DNA from: Tateyamaria omphalii
Lineage (GTDB): Bacteria > Pseudomonadota > Alphaproteobacteria > Rhodobacterales > Rhodobacteraceae
Assembly (NCBI RefSeq): GCF_019802125.1
Contig: NZ_JAHVHT010000003.1
Span: 496,001 to 560,000 of the forward strand
Length of the DNA stretch: 64,000 bases
Direction of reading: 5' to 3'
Shown: positions 8,627 through 16,967 of the stretch, piece by piece
Layout: each line of letters opens with the position of its first letter
How positions within the stretch are numbered: position 1 is the first letter of the stretch
Position numbers and translations under genes: made by a program
The notes under the pieces: model-generated
What the model was told of the DNA's origin: nothing
The model's database searches: none
The model's input: the letters and a program-made list of their open reading frames with translations, nothing else

Positions 8627-9685
8627 ATGAAAACCATCAAGGGCCCGGCGCTGTTTCTGGCGCAGTTCGCAAGTGACGAGGCGCCGTTCAATTCGTGGGA
8701 CGCGATCACCAAATGGGCGGCTGAGTGCGGCTACAAAGGCGTGCAGGTCCCCAGCTGGGACGGGCGTCTGTTCGATGTGATGAAGGCCGCGGGCTCGCAG
8801 GACTATTGCGATGAGTTTCTTGGGGTGGCGCGCGAGAACGGGGTCGAAGTGACCGAATTGTCGACGCACCTGCAGGGGCAGCTTGTGGCCGTGCATCCGG
8901 CTTATGACAGCGCGTTCGACGGGTTTGCCGCAGAAGAGGTGCGCGGCAATCCCAAGGCGCGGCAGGAATGGGCGGTGGAGCAGGTGAAATACGCCCTGTC
9001 CGCCTCATCCCGCATGGGGATCAAGGCGCACGCGACCTTCTCCGGCGCTTTGGCGTGGCCTTACATCTACCCGTGGCCGCAGCGCCCGGCGGGTCTGATC
9101 GAAGCGGCTTTTGACGAGTTGGCAGCGCGCTGGCGTCCGATCCTGGATCACGCGGAGGAGATGGGCGTCGATGTCTGCTATGAAATCCACCCCGGCGAAG
9201 ACCTGCACGACGGTGTGACTTTCGAGATGTTCCTGGAGCGTTTGGACAACCATCCGCGCTGCAACATGCTCTACGATCCCAGCCACTATGTGCTGCAATG
9301 CCTTGATTACCTAGACAATATCGATATCTACAAGGATCGCATTCGCATGTTCCACGTTAAGGATGCGGAGTTCAATCCGACCGGGCGGCAGGGCGTCTAT
9401 TCCGGCTATCAAAGCTGGGTGGATCGAGCCGGACGGTTCCGCAGCTTGGGTGACGGGCAGGTGGATTTTGGGGCTGTGTTTTCGAAGATGGCCGCCAACG
9501 ACTTTGACGGTTGGGCTGTAGTGGAATGGGAATGCTGCCTGAAGCACCCCGAAGATGGCGCACGCGAAGGGGCGCAATTCGTCAAGGATCACATCATTCG
9601 CGTGACCGAACGTGCGTTCGATGACTTCGCTGACGGTGGCACGGACGAGGCAGCGAACCGGAAGATGCTGGGCATAGACGACTAA
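8627..9685 (+). CDS. Sugar phosphate isomerase/epimerase (TIM barrel)
   Basis: A 352-aa xylose-isomerase-like TIM-barrel protein. Likely metal ligands are visible in order: CYEIHPGEDLHDG, NMLYDPSHYVLQ, MFHVKDAEF and a late VVEWE. The start at 8627 is chosen over an ATG at 8609 because GGGAGGAG sits just before 8627. This family often neighbours Gfo/Idh/MocA dehydrogenases, as here, and converts hydroxy-ketone intermediates of uncommon sugars. The reaction is not predictable from sequence. It lies 22 bases after the LacI gene and is probably co-transcribed with it. Confidence 0.85.
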   Translation: MKTIKGPALFLAQFASDEAPFNSWDAITKWAAECGYKGVQVPSWDGRLFDVMKAAGSQDYCDEFLGVARENGVEVTELSTHLQGQLVAVHPAYDSAFDGFAAEEVRGNPKARQEWAVEQVKYALSASSRMGIKAHATFSGALAWPYIYPWPQRPAGLIEAAFDELAARWRPILDHAEEMGVDVCYEIHPGEDLHDGVTFEMFLERLDNHPRCNMLYDPSHYVLQCLDYLDNIDIYKDRIRMFHVKDAEFNPTGRQGVYSGYQSWVDRAGRFRSLGDGQVDFGAVFSKMAANDFDGWAVVEWECCLKHPEDGAREGAQFVKDHIIRVTERAFDDFADGGTDEAANRKMLGIDD

Positions 9686-9703
9686 GCGTTGGCGCTTGTG
9701 GCA

Positions 9704-9745
9704 GATCGGCCCTTCGGGGAGGATTTTTTTGAAACAGGGAAGAGG
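9704..9745 (+). repeat. Intergenic repeat family 1, diverged copy
   Basis: Contains CCCTTCGGGGAGGATTTTTTT and GAAACAGGGAAGA. The second half matches the copy at 46828-46868, which has the same T-run followed by GAAACAGGGAA. It fills the gap between the isomerase and dehydrogenase genes. Confidence 0.45.
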
Positions 9746-9780
9746 GACGGTTGCGCTGACATGCCGACCGGGAGGATGAC

Positions 9781-10911
9781 ATGAGCCGGATCAAATTGGG
9801 TATGGTGGGTGGCGGCAATGACGCCTTTATCGGAGCGGTGCACCGTATCGCAAGCCGCATTGATGATCGTTTCGAATTGGTAGCGGGGGCGTTGAGTTCG
9901 ACGCCAGAGAAGTCGCAGGCCAGTGGTGAGGCGCTGGGCCTGCCGCGTATTTACGACGACTTCAAGCAGATGGCGCAGCGTGAGGCGCGGCGGAAGGATG
10001 GCATCGATGCGGTCAGCATCGTGACGCCCAACCATGTGCACTACGCCGCCGCGCGCGAGTTTCTGAAGCGTGGCATTCACGTCATTTGCGACAAGCCGCT
10101 CACCTCGACCCTGGCAGACGCCAAGAAGCTGGTGAAGGCAGCCGAAGATAGCGATGCGCTGTTTATCCTGACCCACAATTACACGGGCTACCCGATGGTG
10201 CGGCAGGCGCGTGAGATGGTTGCAAATGGCGATATTGGCGCCATTCGGGTGGTGCAAGTAGAGTATCCGCAGGATTGGCTGACGGTCGAGCAAGACTTCA
10301 AGCAGGCCGAGTGGCGGACGGATCCGGCGCGCTCGGGTGCGGGTGGGTCTACGGGTGACATTGGCACGCACGCCTTCAACCTTGCTTGTTTCATCACCGG
10401 GCTCGAGGTCGATAGCCTCGCCGCCGATCTGACAGCCTTTGTTCCTGGACGGCAGGTGGATGACAACGGCCACGTCATGTTGCGCTTTGACGGCGGGGCC
10501 AAAGGAATGCTGTGGTGCAGCCAGGTGGCGCCTGGGAACGAGAACGCGCTGCGCATCCGGGTCTATGGCGACAAGGGCGGGTTTGAATGGGCGCAGGAGG
10601 ATCCGAACTACCTGTGGCACACGCCTTTTGGTGAACCCAAGCGCCTGATCACGCGCAATGGGGCGGGGGCAGGTGATGCAGCGGCGCGTGTCTCGCGTAT
10701 CCCGCCGGGTCACCCCGAAGGATATCTTGAGGGCTTTGCCAACATCTACACCGAAGCGGCGGACGCGATCATGGCGGCCAAGGCGGGACAGGGCGTGCCT
10801 GCTGACGTGCTCTATCCGACCGTCCATGACGGGTTGAAGGGCGTGCAATTCGTGTCGGCTTGCGTCAAGTCCTCGGCCCGGAACGCGGCTTGGGTCAAGC
10901 TCGACCACTAA
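9781..10911 (+). CDS. Gfo/Idh/MocA-family NAD(P)-dependent oxidoreductase
   Basis: A 376-aa dehydrogenase. The Rossmann dinucleotide motif is near the N-terminus (LGMVGGGNDAFIGAVHR). The family Lys-Pro motif appears as CDKPLTST, and the catalytic D-x-x-x-H is visible in GDIGTHAFNLACF. The protein has normal family length. An ATG with GGGAGGATGAC before it gives a clear start. It should oxidise a sugar, polyol or lactone-forming substrate using NAD(P). Together with the isomerase and kinase it forms a plausible three-enzyme catabolic set for the imported compound. Confidence 0.88.
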   Translation: MSRIKLGMVGGGNDAFIGAVHRIASRIDDRFELVAGALSSTPEKSQASGEALGLPRIYDDFKQMAQREARRKDGIDAVSIVTPNHVHYAAAREFLKRGIHVICDKPLTSTLADAKKLVKAAEDSDALFILTHNYTGYPMVRQAREMVANGDIGAIRVVQVEYPQDWLTVEQDFKQAEWRTDPARSGAGGSTGDIGTHAFNLACFITGLEVDSLAADLTAFVPGRQVDDNGHVMLRFDGGAKGMLWCSQVAPGNENALRIRVYGDKGGFEWAQEDPNYLWHTPFGEPKRLITRNGAGAGDAAARVSRIPPGHPEGYLEGFANIYTEAADAIMAAKAGQGVPADVLYPTVHDGLKGVQFVSACVKSSARNAAWVKLDH

Positions 10912-10924
10912 CAATAGGGGCCAT

Positions 10925-10944
10925 GGGGCGGCTTGACCCGCCCC
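10925..10944 (+). terminator. GC-rich hairpin after the dehydrogenase gene
   Basis: GGGGCGG and CCGCCCC pair around CTTGAC, 14 bases after the stop codon. There is no U-run, but its position at the end of the cluster and before the tRNA gene suits a terminator. Confidence 0.5.
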
Positions 10945-10974
10945 GGGCCTTGCCATATCTGAGGCATCGGAGCT

Positions 10975-11048
10975 GCGGGCGTTGTGTAGTGGTAAGACCT
11001 TAGCCTTCCAAGCTAATGACGCGGGTTCGATTCCCGCCGCCCGCTCCA
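10975..11048 (+). tRNA. tRNA-Gly (anticodon TCC)
   Basis: A full cloverleaf is visible. The acceptor GCGGGCG (10975-10981) pairs with CGCCCGC (11038-11044). The anticodon stem TTAGC/GCTAA closes a CTTCCAA loop with TCC at 11007-11009. The T-arm is CGGGTTCGATTCCCG. CCA is encoded at 11046-11048. The sequence closely resembles E. coli tRNA-Gly(TCC). No integrase gene is next to it. Confidence 0.97.
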
Positions 11049-11133
11049 AACCTTCCCCATGCGCCGCCCTGTCCACTTGACCAGACTGCACTGGTACATG
11101 CATGTGCGGGATTGAGTAGTTTCCGGAGACCGC

Positions 11134-12945
11134 ATGGCCGACCAGACGACCGCCGCCGCACCGCCCAACCCGGGCACGGAAGAGCGCGAAAAATCCAAGC
11201 AGATTGGCGCCTTGCGCGCGCTTTGGCCCTTTGTTGCGCCCTATTGGAAGCTCATGTGCGCGGCGATTGCAGCGCTCGTGTCGACGGCCATCGTGTCGCT
11301 GACGCTGCCCCTGGCTGTCCGCCGGGTGGTGGACAATTTCAATACCGAGCATTCGGAAATCCTCGATCTCTATTTTCTTGCCGCCATCGGCATAGCTGGG
11401 CTTTTGGCCATCGGCACCGCCGTTCGATACATGCTTGTCACGCGGCTCGGCGAACGGGTCGTTGCCGACATCCGCAAGGCCGTTTTCGACCGCGTGATCG
11501 GCATGTCGCCCAGTTTCTATGAAAACATCATGACGGGCGAGGTTTTGAGCCGGATCACCACCGACACCACGCTGATCTTGAGCGTGATTGGCTCGTCCAT
11601 CTCCATCGCCCTGCGTAACGTGTTGATTTTTATCGGCGGTTTGATCCTGATGCTGCTGACGTCTGCCAAACTGACGGGGCTTGTTCTGCTGATCGTGCCT
11701 GCTGTCGTGGTGCCGATCCTCGTGCTCGGGCGGCGCCTGCGCGTGTTGAGCCGCGAGAACCAGGACTGGATTGCTGCTTCGTCCGGCAGTGCCTCGGAAC
11801 AGTTGAGCGCCGTGCAGACGGTGCAGGCCTTCACCCACGAGGCAACCAGCCGAGCGATGTTTTCGGACGTGACGGAGTTGAGCTTTGGTTCGGCCCGTCG
11901 TCGGATCGCGGTGCGGGCCTTGATGACTGCCATCGTGATCTTCCTTGTGTTTGTCGGGATTGTCGGGGTGCTGTGGATTGGTGCGAACGATGTCCGGTCG
12001 GATGTGATGACCATGGGCGCGCTGATCCAGTTCGTGATCTACGCTGTGATGGTGGCCGGGGGCGTGGCGGCTCTGTCAGAAATCATCGGAGAATTGCAGC
12101 GCGCGGCCGGTGCGACGGAGCGATTGGTGGAGTTGTTGCAGGTCGAGGATGCGGTGCAAGATGTGGCTGCACCAGCACCTGTGCCATCGCCGGTCAAGGG
12201 GCATATTCAGTTCGAGGATGTACGCTTTGCCTATCCCGCGCGGCCCGGGATCAATGCGCTGGATGGTGTGACGCTCGACATTCAGCCGGGTGAAACGGTC
12301 GCCTTTGTCGGTCCGTCCGGGGCTGGGAAAACGACGATTATTCAGATGCTTCTGCGGTTCTACGATCCCCAGGACGGGCGGGTTTTGCTGGACGGTGTGG
12401 ACGTTGCCGAGATGGCGCGCGAGGCATTCCGCCAACAGATCGCGCTTGTGCCACAGGATCCGATCATCTTTGCCGCATCTGCCGCCGAAAACATCGCCTT
12501 CGGGCGACCGGGTGCCACTGCGGCAGAGATACAGGCCGCGGCGCAGGCGGCCGCGGCGCATGAGTTCATCAGTGCGTTGCCGCAGGGGTACGACAGCCCG
12601 CTCGGTGAACGTGGCGTAATGCTGTCCGGTGGACAGAAGCAGCGTATCGCCATTGCGCGTGCGATCCTGCGGGATGCGCCGGTCCTGCTGCTGGACGAAG
12701 CGACAAGCGCGCTGGATGCAGAAAGCGAGCGTGCGGTGCAGGAGGCGGTGGATACGCTAGCGCAGGGGCGCACGACGCTGATCGTGGCGCACCGTCTCGC
12801 CACCGTGAAGATGGCGGACCGGATTGTCGTCCTCGATCAGGGGCGCATCGTGGCCCAGGGGCCGCATCACCAGCTTGTGGCCGAAGACGGTCTCTATGCC
12901 CGTCTCGCGCGATTGCAGTTCACGGATGGGGTCGCCGCCGAGTAG
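11134..12945 (+). CDS. MsbA-like ABC exporter (fused membrane and ATPase domains)
   Basis: A 603-aa half-transporter. A roughly 320-residue six-helix membrane domain (first helix near LMCAAIAALVSTAIVSLTLP) precedes an ATPase domain. The ATPase has Walker A GPSGAGKTT, signature LSGGQKQR, Walker B LLLDEATSALD and switch VAHRLATV. It should work as a homodimer in the inner membrane. Relatives include lipid A, drug and lipid flippases, and sequence alone does not decide the substrate. It begins just downstream of the tRNA gene, apparently as its own unit. Confidence 0.9.
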   Translation: MADQTTAAAPPNPGTEEREKSKQIGALRALWPFVAPYWKLMCAAIAALVSTAIVSLTLPLAVRRVVDNFNTEHSEILDLYFLAAIGIAGLLAIGTAVRYMLVTRLGERVVADIRKAVFDRVIGMSPSFYENIMTGEVLSRITTDTTLILSVIGSSISIALRNVLIFIGGLILMLLTSAKLTGLVLLIVPAVVVPILVLGRRLRVLSRENQDWIAASSGSASEQLSAVQTVQAFTHEATSRAMFSDVTELSFGSARRRIAVRALMTAIVIFLVFVGIVGVLWIGANDVRSDVMTMGALIQFVIYAVMVAGGVAALSEIIGELQRAAGATERLVELLQVEDAVQDVAAPAPVPSPVKGHIQFEDVRFAYPARPGINALDGVTLDIQPGETVAFVGPSGAGKTTIIQMLLRFYDPQDGRVLLDGVDVAEMAREAFRQQIALVPQDPIIFAASAAENIAFGRPGATAAEIQAAAQAAAAHEFISALPQGYDSPLGERGVMLSGGQKQRIAIARAILRDAPVLLLDEATSALDAESERAVQEAVDTLAQGRTTLIVAHRLATVKMADRIVVLDQGRIVAQGPHHQLVAEDGLYARLARLQFTDGVAAE

Positions 12946-13013
12946 CGCGTACATACAGCTTTGACCCAAGGTCACCCGATCTGACGCCGCGTCCGACCGG
13001 ACGCTGACCCCTT

Positions 13014-13031
13014 GCAATGCTTGAACATTGC
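13014..13031. promoter_or_regulatory. Possible operator before the acyl-CoA synthetase gene
   Basis: A perfect inverted repeat GCAATG-N6-CATTGC lies about 80 bases upstream of the start codon. It could be bound by a TetR- or GntR-type fatty-acid regulator, but no regulator gene is adjacent, so this is an inference from symmetry only. Confidence 0.3.
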
Positions 13032-13110
13032 GGCAATCCACCGCATCTTGTTGGACGAGGGATCAATGCGCCAACACGAATAAATACATGGCGCTACAGG
13101 GAGGAAGACC

Positions 13111-15009
13111 ATGACATATGCCGGGTTCGCGGACCGCGATGCCATTGAAAACGAAATGCCATGGGAAGAGCGTGACGTCGCCAAGACCCTCTTTGGTATG
13201 CTCAGCAACACGGCTGAAAAGTTCCCCAACCACAACGCTGTCAGCTTCCAGATATTCTCGGATCCGAAGTCCAAGGCCGAGACGCTGAACTGGACCCAAT
13301 TGCAAGGCCGTACCGCGCAATGCGCCAACATGTTGCGCAGTCATGGTATCGGACCGACAGATGTCGTGGCCTATGTTCTGCCCAATGCGACCGAGACCAT
13401 CGTGACACTGCTGGGCGGTGCGACCGCTGGCATCGTGAACCCCATCAATCCGCTGCTGGATGCCGAGCAGATCGGTGCCATCCTGCGCGAAACAAATGCC
13501 AAGGTCCTTGTCACCCTGCGCGCGTTCCCCAAGACGGACGTGGCGCAGAAGATGTCCGAGGCGGTCAAGCTGGCGCCCAACGTCAAGACCGTGCTCGAGG
13601 TCGATCTGCTGGGCCACGTGTCGGGTCTCAAATCCTTCATCATCCCGCTGATCCGTCCGAAGATGGAAAAGGCGCCGGGCGTCACCTATCTGGACTTCAA
13701 CGCCGAATGTGCCAAGCAGCCGACCACGCTGCAATTTGAGGACGTGCAGGAAGATCGCGTTGCCTGTTACTTCCACACGGGCGGCACAACCGGCATGCCG
13801 AAGGTCGCGCAGCACAAGTATTCGGGCATGGTCTACAATGGCTGGGTCGGGGCGACCACGCTTTTGACCGCCGAAGATAACATATTGGCGCCATTGCCAC
13901 TTTTCCATGTGATGGCGGCGCATGTGTTGTTGTTGGGTGCGGTTGCATCCGGCGCGCACTGCGTTTTCCCGACGCCTCAGGGCTACCGGGGCGAGGGTGT
14001 GTTCGACAATATCTGGAAGCTGACCGAGCGCTGGAAGATCACCTTCATCGCCTCCGTTCCCACGGCTATTGCGGCGATGATGCAGCGCCCGATCGATGCC
14101 GATATCGGCACGGTGAAGTCCACGTTCTCCGGTTCGGCGCCGCTGCCGCAGGAACTGTTCAGGCGCTATGAAAGTGCTGCCGGCGTCGAGATCGTCGAAG
14201 GCTATGGCATGACCGAGGCGACCTGTCTCGTGTCCGGCAACCCCATCGACGGCGAGAAGAAAATCGGGTCCGTTGGCATCCCGTTCCCCTACACCGAGGT
14301 CAAGATCTACAAGGGTACTCCCGAGGGCCCGATCGAGGCCGGTGTGGACGAGATCGGCGAGATCTGCGTCAGCAATCCAGGGGTCTGGCCGGGCAATACA
14401 TACACCGAGGCGGATAAGAACAAGGACTTGTTCTACAATGAAAAATTCCTGCGCACGGGCGACCTGGGCCGCCGCGATGCGGACGGGTATCTGTGGATCA
14501 CGGGGCGCGCCAAGGACCTGATCATTCGCGGTGGTCACAACATTGATCCTGCCGAGATCGAAGAGGCATTGCTTGGCCACGAGGCCGTCGCCTTTGCCGG
14601 AGCCATCGGGCAGCCAGACCAGCATTCGGGCGAGGTGCCGTGTGCTTATGTCGAGCTTGTCGACGGGGCCAGCGTGACGCCGGATGAGCTGATGGCGTTC
14701 TGCAAGGAGCATGTGCACGAGCGGGCGGCGCAGCCTAAGCACATGACCATTATGGACGAGTTGCCGAAAACGGCGGTTGGCAAGATCTTCAAACCCGACC
14801 TGCGGAAAGAAGCCATCACCCGCATCTACAATGCGGCGCTGAACGATGCCGGGTTGAAGGCGGAGATTGTGGCCGTGACCGATGACAAGAAGCGTGGGCT
14901 GGTGGCGCAAGTGGTTGCCAATGGCGAGAGCGAGACCGCGATCCAGACGGTGCTGGGCGACTTTGTCCGGCCCTGGGAAATGTCGTCGGAGGCGATGGCG
15001 GCCGAGTAA
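13111..15009 (+). CDS. AMP-forming acyl-CoA synthetase
   Basis: A 632-aa member of the ANL superfamily that activates a carboxylic acid to its CoA thioester through an acyl-adenylate. The ATP-binding motif is YFHTGGTTGMPK. GYGMTEA is the A5-type motif, RTGDLGRRDADGYLWITGR the hinge region, and PKTAVGKIFKPDLR carries the catalytic lysine. The protein extends about 60 residues beyond the catalytic Lys. The start is set by GGGAGGAAGACC before the ATG. A fatty or aromatic acid is likely; the exact chain length is unknown. Confidence 0.88.
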   Translation: MTYAGFADRDAIENEMPWEERDVAKTLFGMLSNTAEKFPNHNAVSFQIFSDPKSKAETLNWTQLQGRTAQCANMLRSHGIGPTDVVAYVLPNATETIVTLLGGATAGIVNPINPLLDAEQIGAILRETNAKVLVTLRAFPKTDVAQKMSEAVKLAPNVKTVLEVDLLGHVSGLKSFIIPLIRPKMEKAPGVTYLDFNAECAKQPTTLQFEDVQEDRVACYFHTGGTTGMPKVAQHKYSGMVYNGWVGATTLLTAEDNILAPLPLFHVMAAHVLLLGAVASGAHCVFPTPQGYRGEGVFDNIWKLTERWKITFIASVPTAIAAMMQRPIDADIGTVKSTFSGSAPLPQELFRRYESAAGVEIVEGYGMTEATCLVSGNPIDGEKKIGSVGIPFPYTEVKIYKGTPEGPIEAGVDEIGEICVSNPGVWPGNTYTEADKNKDLFYNEKFLRTGDLGRRDADGYLWITGRAKDLIIRGGHNIDPAEIEEALLGHEAVAFAGAIGQPDQHSGEVPCAYVELVDGASVTPDELMAFCKEHVHERAAQPKHMTIMDELPKTAVGKIFKPDLRKEAITRIYNAALNDAGLKAEIVAVTDDKKRGLVAQVVANGESETAIQTVLGDFVRPWEMSSEAMAAE

Positions 15010-15332
15010 TCCTTAACGCACCGTGCGGTGCGCTGTGAGACCGGGGAAGGCGCGAAACTGCGAAGTTTGTCGCGCCTTCTGCACATTTTGGGGCCTGTGA
15101 ATGCACCCGATTTCGGGGTGGATTTGGCAAACTGCGATATTTGGTCGTGAAACTGCGCATTTTGGGGCGCTGTGGCCGGTTAAGCTTCTGTTCACATGTG
15201 CAGTGCCGTTAACCTTTCTGCCGGGCCGTTAACGGGCGGGTCATCTTTGCCGTGACATGACAGAGACGTGAGCGGTCTTGGCCGCTGTTTCGCAGTAGGG
15301 TTGTCGGACAACATCTGCGAACGAGAGAGCCC
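15010..15332. other. Gene-free stretch with hairpin and imperfect repeats
   Basis: No convincing gene. It opens with a small hairpin CGCACC-GTGC-GGTGCG (about 15018-15033). Two imperfect copies of a phrase around CTGCACATTTTGGGG / CTGCGCATTTTGGGG follow, and TTAAC boxes near 15180-15235. TTAACGCACCGTGCGGTGC recurs with one change at about 47063. The 3' part probably holds the promoter of the next gene. Confidence 0.4.
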
Positions 15333-15803
15333 ATGCCAAAGTCCAAGAAACGCGCAAAGGCGGTTGCGCCGTCGCCCGCACCCTCCGGCGGCGTATCGCG
15401 CCGGTCACTCCTTGGCGGTGGGGCTGTTGCCTCTGCCGTTGTGCTTGGGGGTGGGTTTTGGGGCGTGAGTTCGTTTCGGTCCTATGCGGCGGAGCACGAC
15501 CTGACCCGCGTGGGCAAGGGCGATCTGGCCATCGTGCAGATCCATGATCCGCAATGTCCGACCTGCACGGCCTTGCAGAAACAGACGCGGCGGGCGCTGC
15601 GTGATTTTGACGACTGCGGGATGGCGTATCTGGTGGCGGACATCAACACACCCGAGGGAGCCGCCTTTGCCCGGCGGTTCAATGCGCCGAATGTGACGCT
15701 TTTGCTGTTTGACGGGCAGGGGGCGTTACAGCGTCGGGTGCAGGGTATGCAGCAGGCGGCGGATCTGGCGCAGGTGTTTGCGGCGCACAAGGCGGCGGTT
15801 TGA
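15333..15803 (+). CDS. Tat-exported thioredoxin-fold protein with CxxC
   Basis: A 156-aa protein. The N-terminus carries a twin-arginine signal (SRRSLLGGGAVASAVVLGGG, about residues 24-43), after a basic leader. The mature part has IHDPQCPTCTALQKQ, a CxxC redox site in a thioredoxin-like context, then NAPNVTLLLFDGQG, matching the strand carrying the cis-Pro region. It is probably a periplasmic disulfide or thiol protein. It lacks enough length and motifs to name it as a known Dsb or Tlp protein. It stands alone between convergent genes. Confidence 0.7.
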   Translation: MPKSKKRAKAVAPSPAPSGGVSRRSLLGGGAVASAVVLGGGFWGVSSFRSYAAEHDLTRVGKGDLAIVQIHDPQCPTCTALQKQTRRALRDFDDCGMAYLVADINTPEGAAFARRFNAPNVTLLLFDGQGALQRRVQGMQQAADLAQVFAAHKAAV

Positions 15804-15946
15804 ACGAAGCGTCTCGGGCACGGAATCAAGCCGAAGGCGCCGTGCCAGCGCCGGCTCGTCCCGGCGGGCTGCCGCTACCTATCCGTTGGGGCGCAGCAGG
15901 ACTGTCATAGGCAAATGACAACGGTAAAGTGCACTGAAAGGGCGGT

Positions 15947-15971
15947 GGGGCGGCAGCCCACGGGCCGCCCC
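15947..15971 (-). terminator. Hairpin at the end of the minus-strand operon
   Basis: GGGGCGGC and GCCGCCCC form an 8-bp stem about 15 bases past the stop codon of the minus-strand phosphodiesterase gene. No U-run is present. It may also serve the convergent thioredoxin-fold gene. Confidence 0.5.
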
Positions 15972-15985
15972 TGGCAGGGCTTCGG

Positions 15986-16822
15986 TTAGCTTAGAAACGG
16001 CTTGGCCTGCATCGTGTCCGGGATGTCTGCGCCGAGGCGATGCAGGATGGTGGGCGCGAGTTGCAACTGGTCGATGACGGTGTCCGCGTCCGGCCCCGTT
16101 GCGTCCCCGAAATAGTAGAGCGCCGTCTCCTGCTGCAGCGCGCCGCGCCCGCCGTGGTGGCCGCGTTCGTCCTGTCCGTGGTCGGCGGTCACGATCACTT
16201 CGTACCCCATGTCGCGCCAGCGCGGAATGAAGGGGGCCAGCATTTCGTCCATGACGAAACAGGCAGCGTCCATTTCCTGGCTTTCGTGGAAGAAGCGGTG
16301 GCCCATGCTGTCGAGTGTGCAGGTGTGCAGCATCCCGTAGCTGAGGTCGAAGCGGGCGCAAAGGTTCGTGAGCGTGCCGAAGAGGTCCACGTCTGAGGGC
16401 GTCATCTGATTGTTGGCGCCGTAGCCCGTCATAGTGTGGAAGCGCCCGTGGTTGATCGTGTCGCTGTCCGGCTCGTCGTATTCGATGTCGCGGGTGACAT
16501 CGAACGGGTGACGGTTGAAGAATTCGGACCAGAAGGAGTGGGCGACGGCCCCGGTGGTGCCGCCTGTCTTACGGACCTGACCGAAGACATCCGGGTGCGT
16601 CAGGCGAAAGACGTTGCCGTTGCCGGTGCAGCCGTGTTCGGCAGGTGTGACACCGGTATGGATCGAGGCATAGCAGGAGGCGGAGATCGACGGGATGACG
16701 CTGCGGTGCGTCCATGTCTGGGCGTCACCGCTGTCCACCCATCCTTCGAGATTGCCGAAGAGGCGGCGGAAATTGCGCAGCGGTACGCCGTCGAGGATGA
16801 TCAGCAGGAGTTTGTTGGTCAT
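15986..16822 (-). CDS. Type I phosphodiesterase / nucleotide pyrophosphatase-like enzyme
   Basis: A 278-aa protein of the alkaline phosphatase superfamily. Metal-binding and catalytic features are visible: LLIILDGVP at the N-terminus, ASIHTGVTPAEHG with the likely Thr nucleophile, DSMGHRFFHES, and TADHGQDERGHHGG. It should cleave a phosphomono- or diester using two metal ions. There is no signal peptide if the ATG at 16822 is used, supported by an AAGGGGG Shine-Dalgarno. It is the last gene of a peptide-importer operon, which is unusual company and suggests a phosphorylated substrate or intermediate. Confidence 0.8.
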   Translation of the reverse strand: MTNKLLLIILDGVPLRNFRRLFGNLEGWVDSGDAQTWTHRSVIPSISASCYASIHTGVTPAEHGCTGNGNVFRLTHPDVFGQVRKTGGTTGAVAHSFWSEFFNRHPFDVTRDIEYDEPDSDTINHGRFHTMTGYGANNQMTPSDVDLFGTLTNLCARFDLSYGMLHTCTLDSMGHRFFHESQEMDAACFVMDEMLAPFIPRWRDMGYEVIVTADHGQDERGHHGGRGALQQETALYYFGDATGPDADTVIDQLQLAPTILHRLGADIPDTMQAKPFLS

Positions 16823-16910
16823 GGCAGGCCCCCTTCGTGTCAGGGCACTGTAGGCATACGGGCGTGACGGGACCAAGACACAGTTGTGCAGGTCAGGTTG
16901 CGAAATTGGT

Positions 16911-16967
16911 GGGTGGGCCGGGGCGGACGCGCTTTGCCCTTGGCAAAGACGCCCCGCCCGCCGTCCC
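16911..16967. repeat. Hairpin repeat family 2, copy 1
   Basis: GGGGCGGACGCG, an inner TTTGCC-CTT-GGCAAA stem and GCCCCGCCCGCCGTCCC lie directly beyond the stop codon of the fused ATPase gene. The same plan follows the stop codons at 54953 and 63443. It probably acts as an mRNA 3' end or a weak terminator. Confidence 0.55.

Noticed and set aside
10975-11133. tRNA-Gly as an integration site for a mobile element
   Set aside because: No integrase gene and no repeat of the tRNA 3' end was noticed nearby; downstream genes look like core chromosome.
9682-11838. Minus-strand open frame of 718 codons across the dehydrogenase and tRNA genes
   Set aside because: It runs through a tRNA gene and opposite two well-supported genes; the translation is low-complexity.
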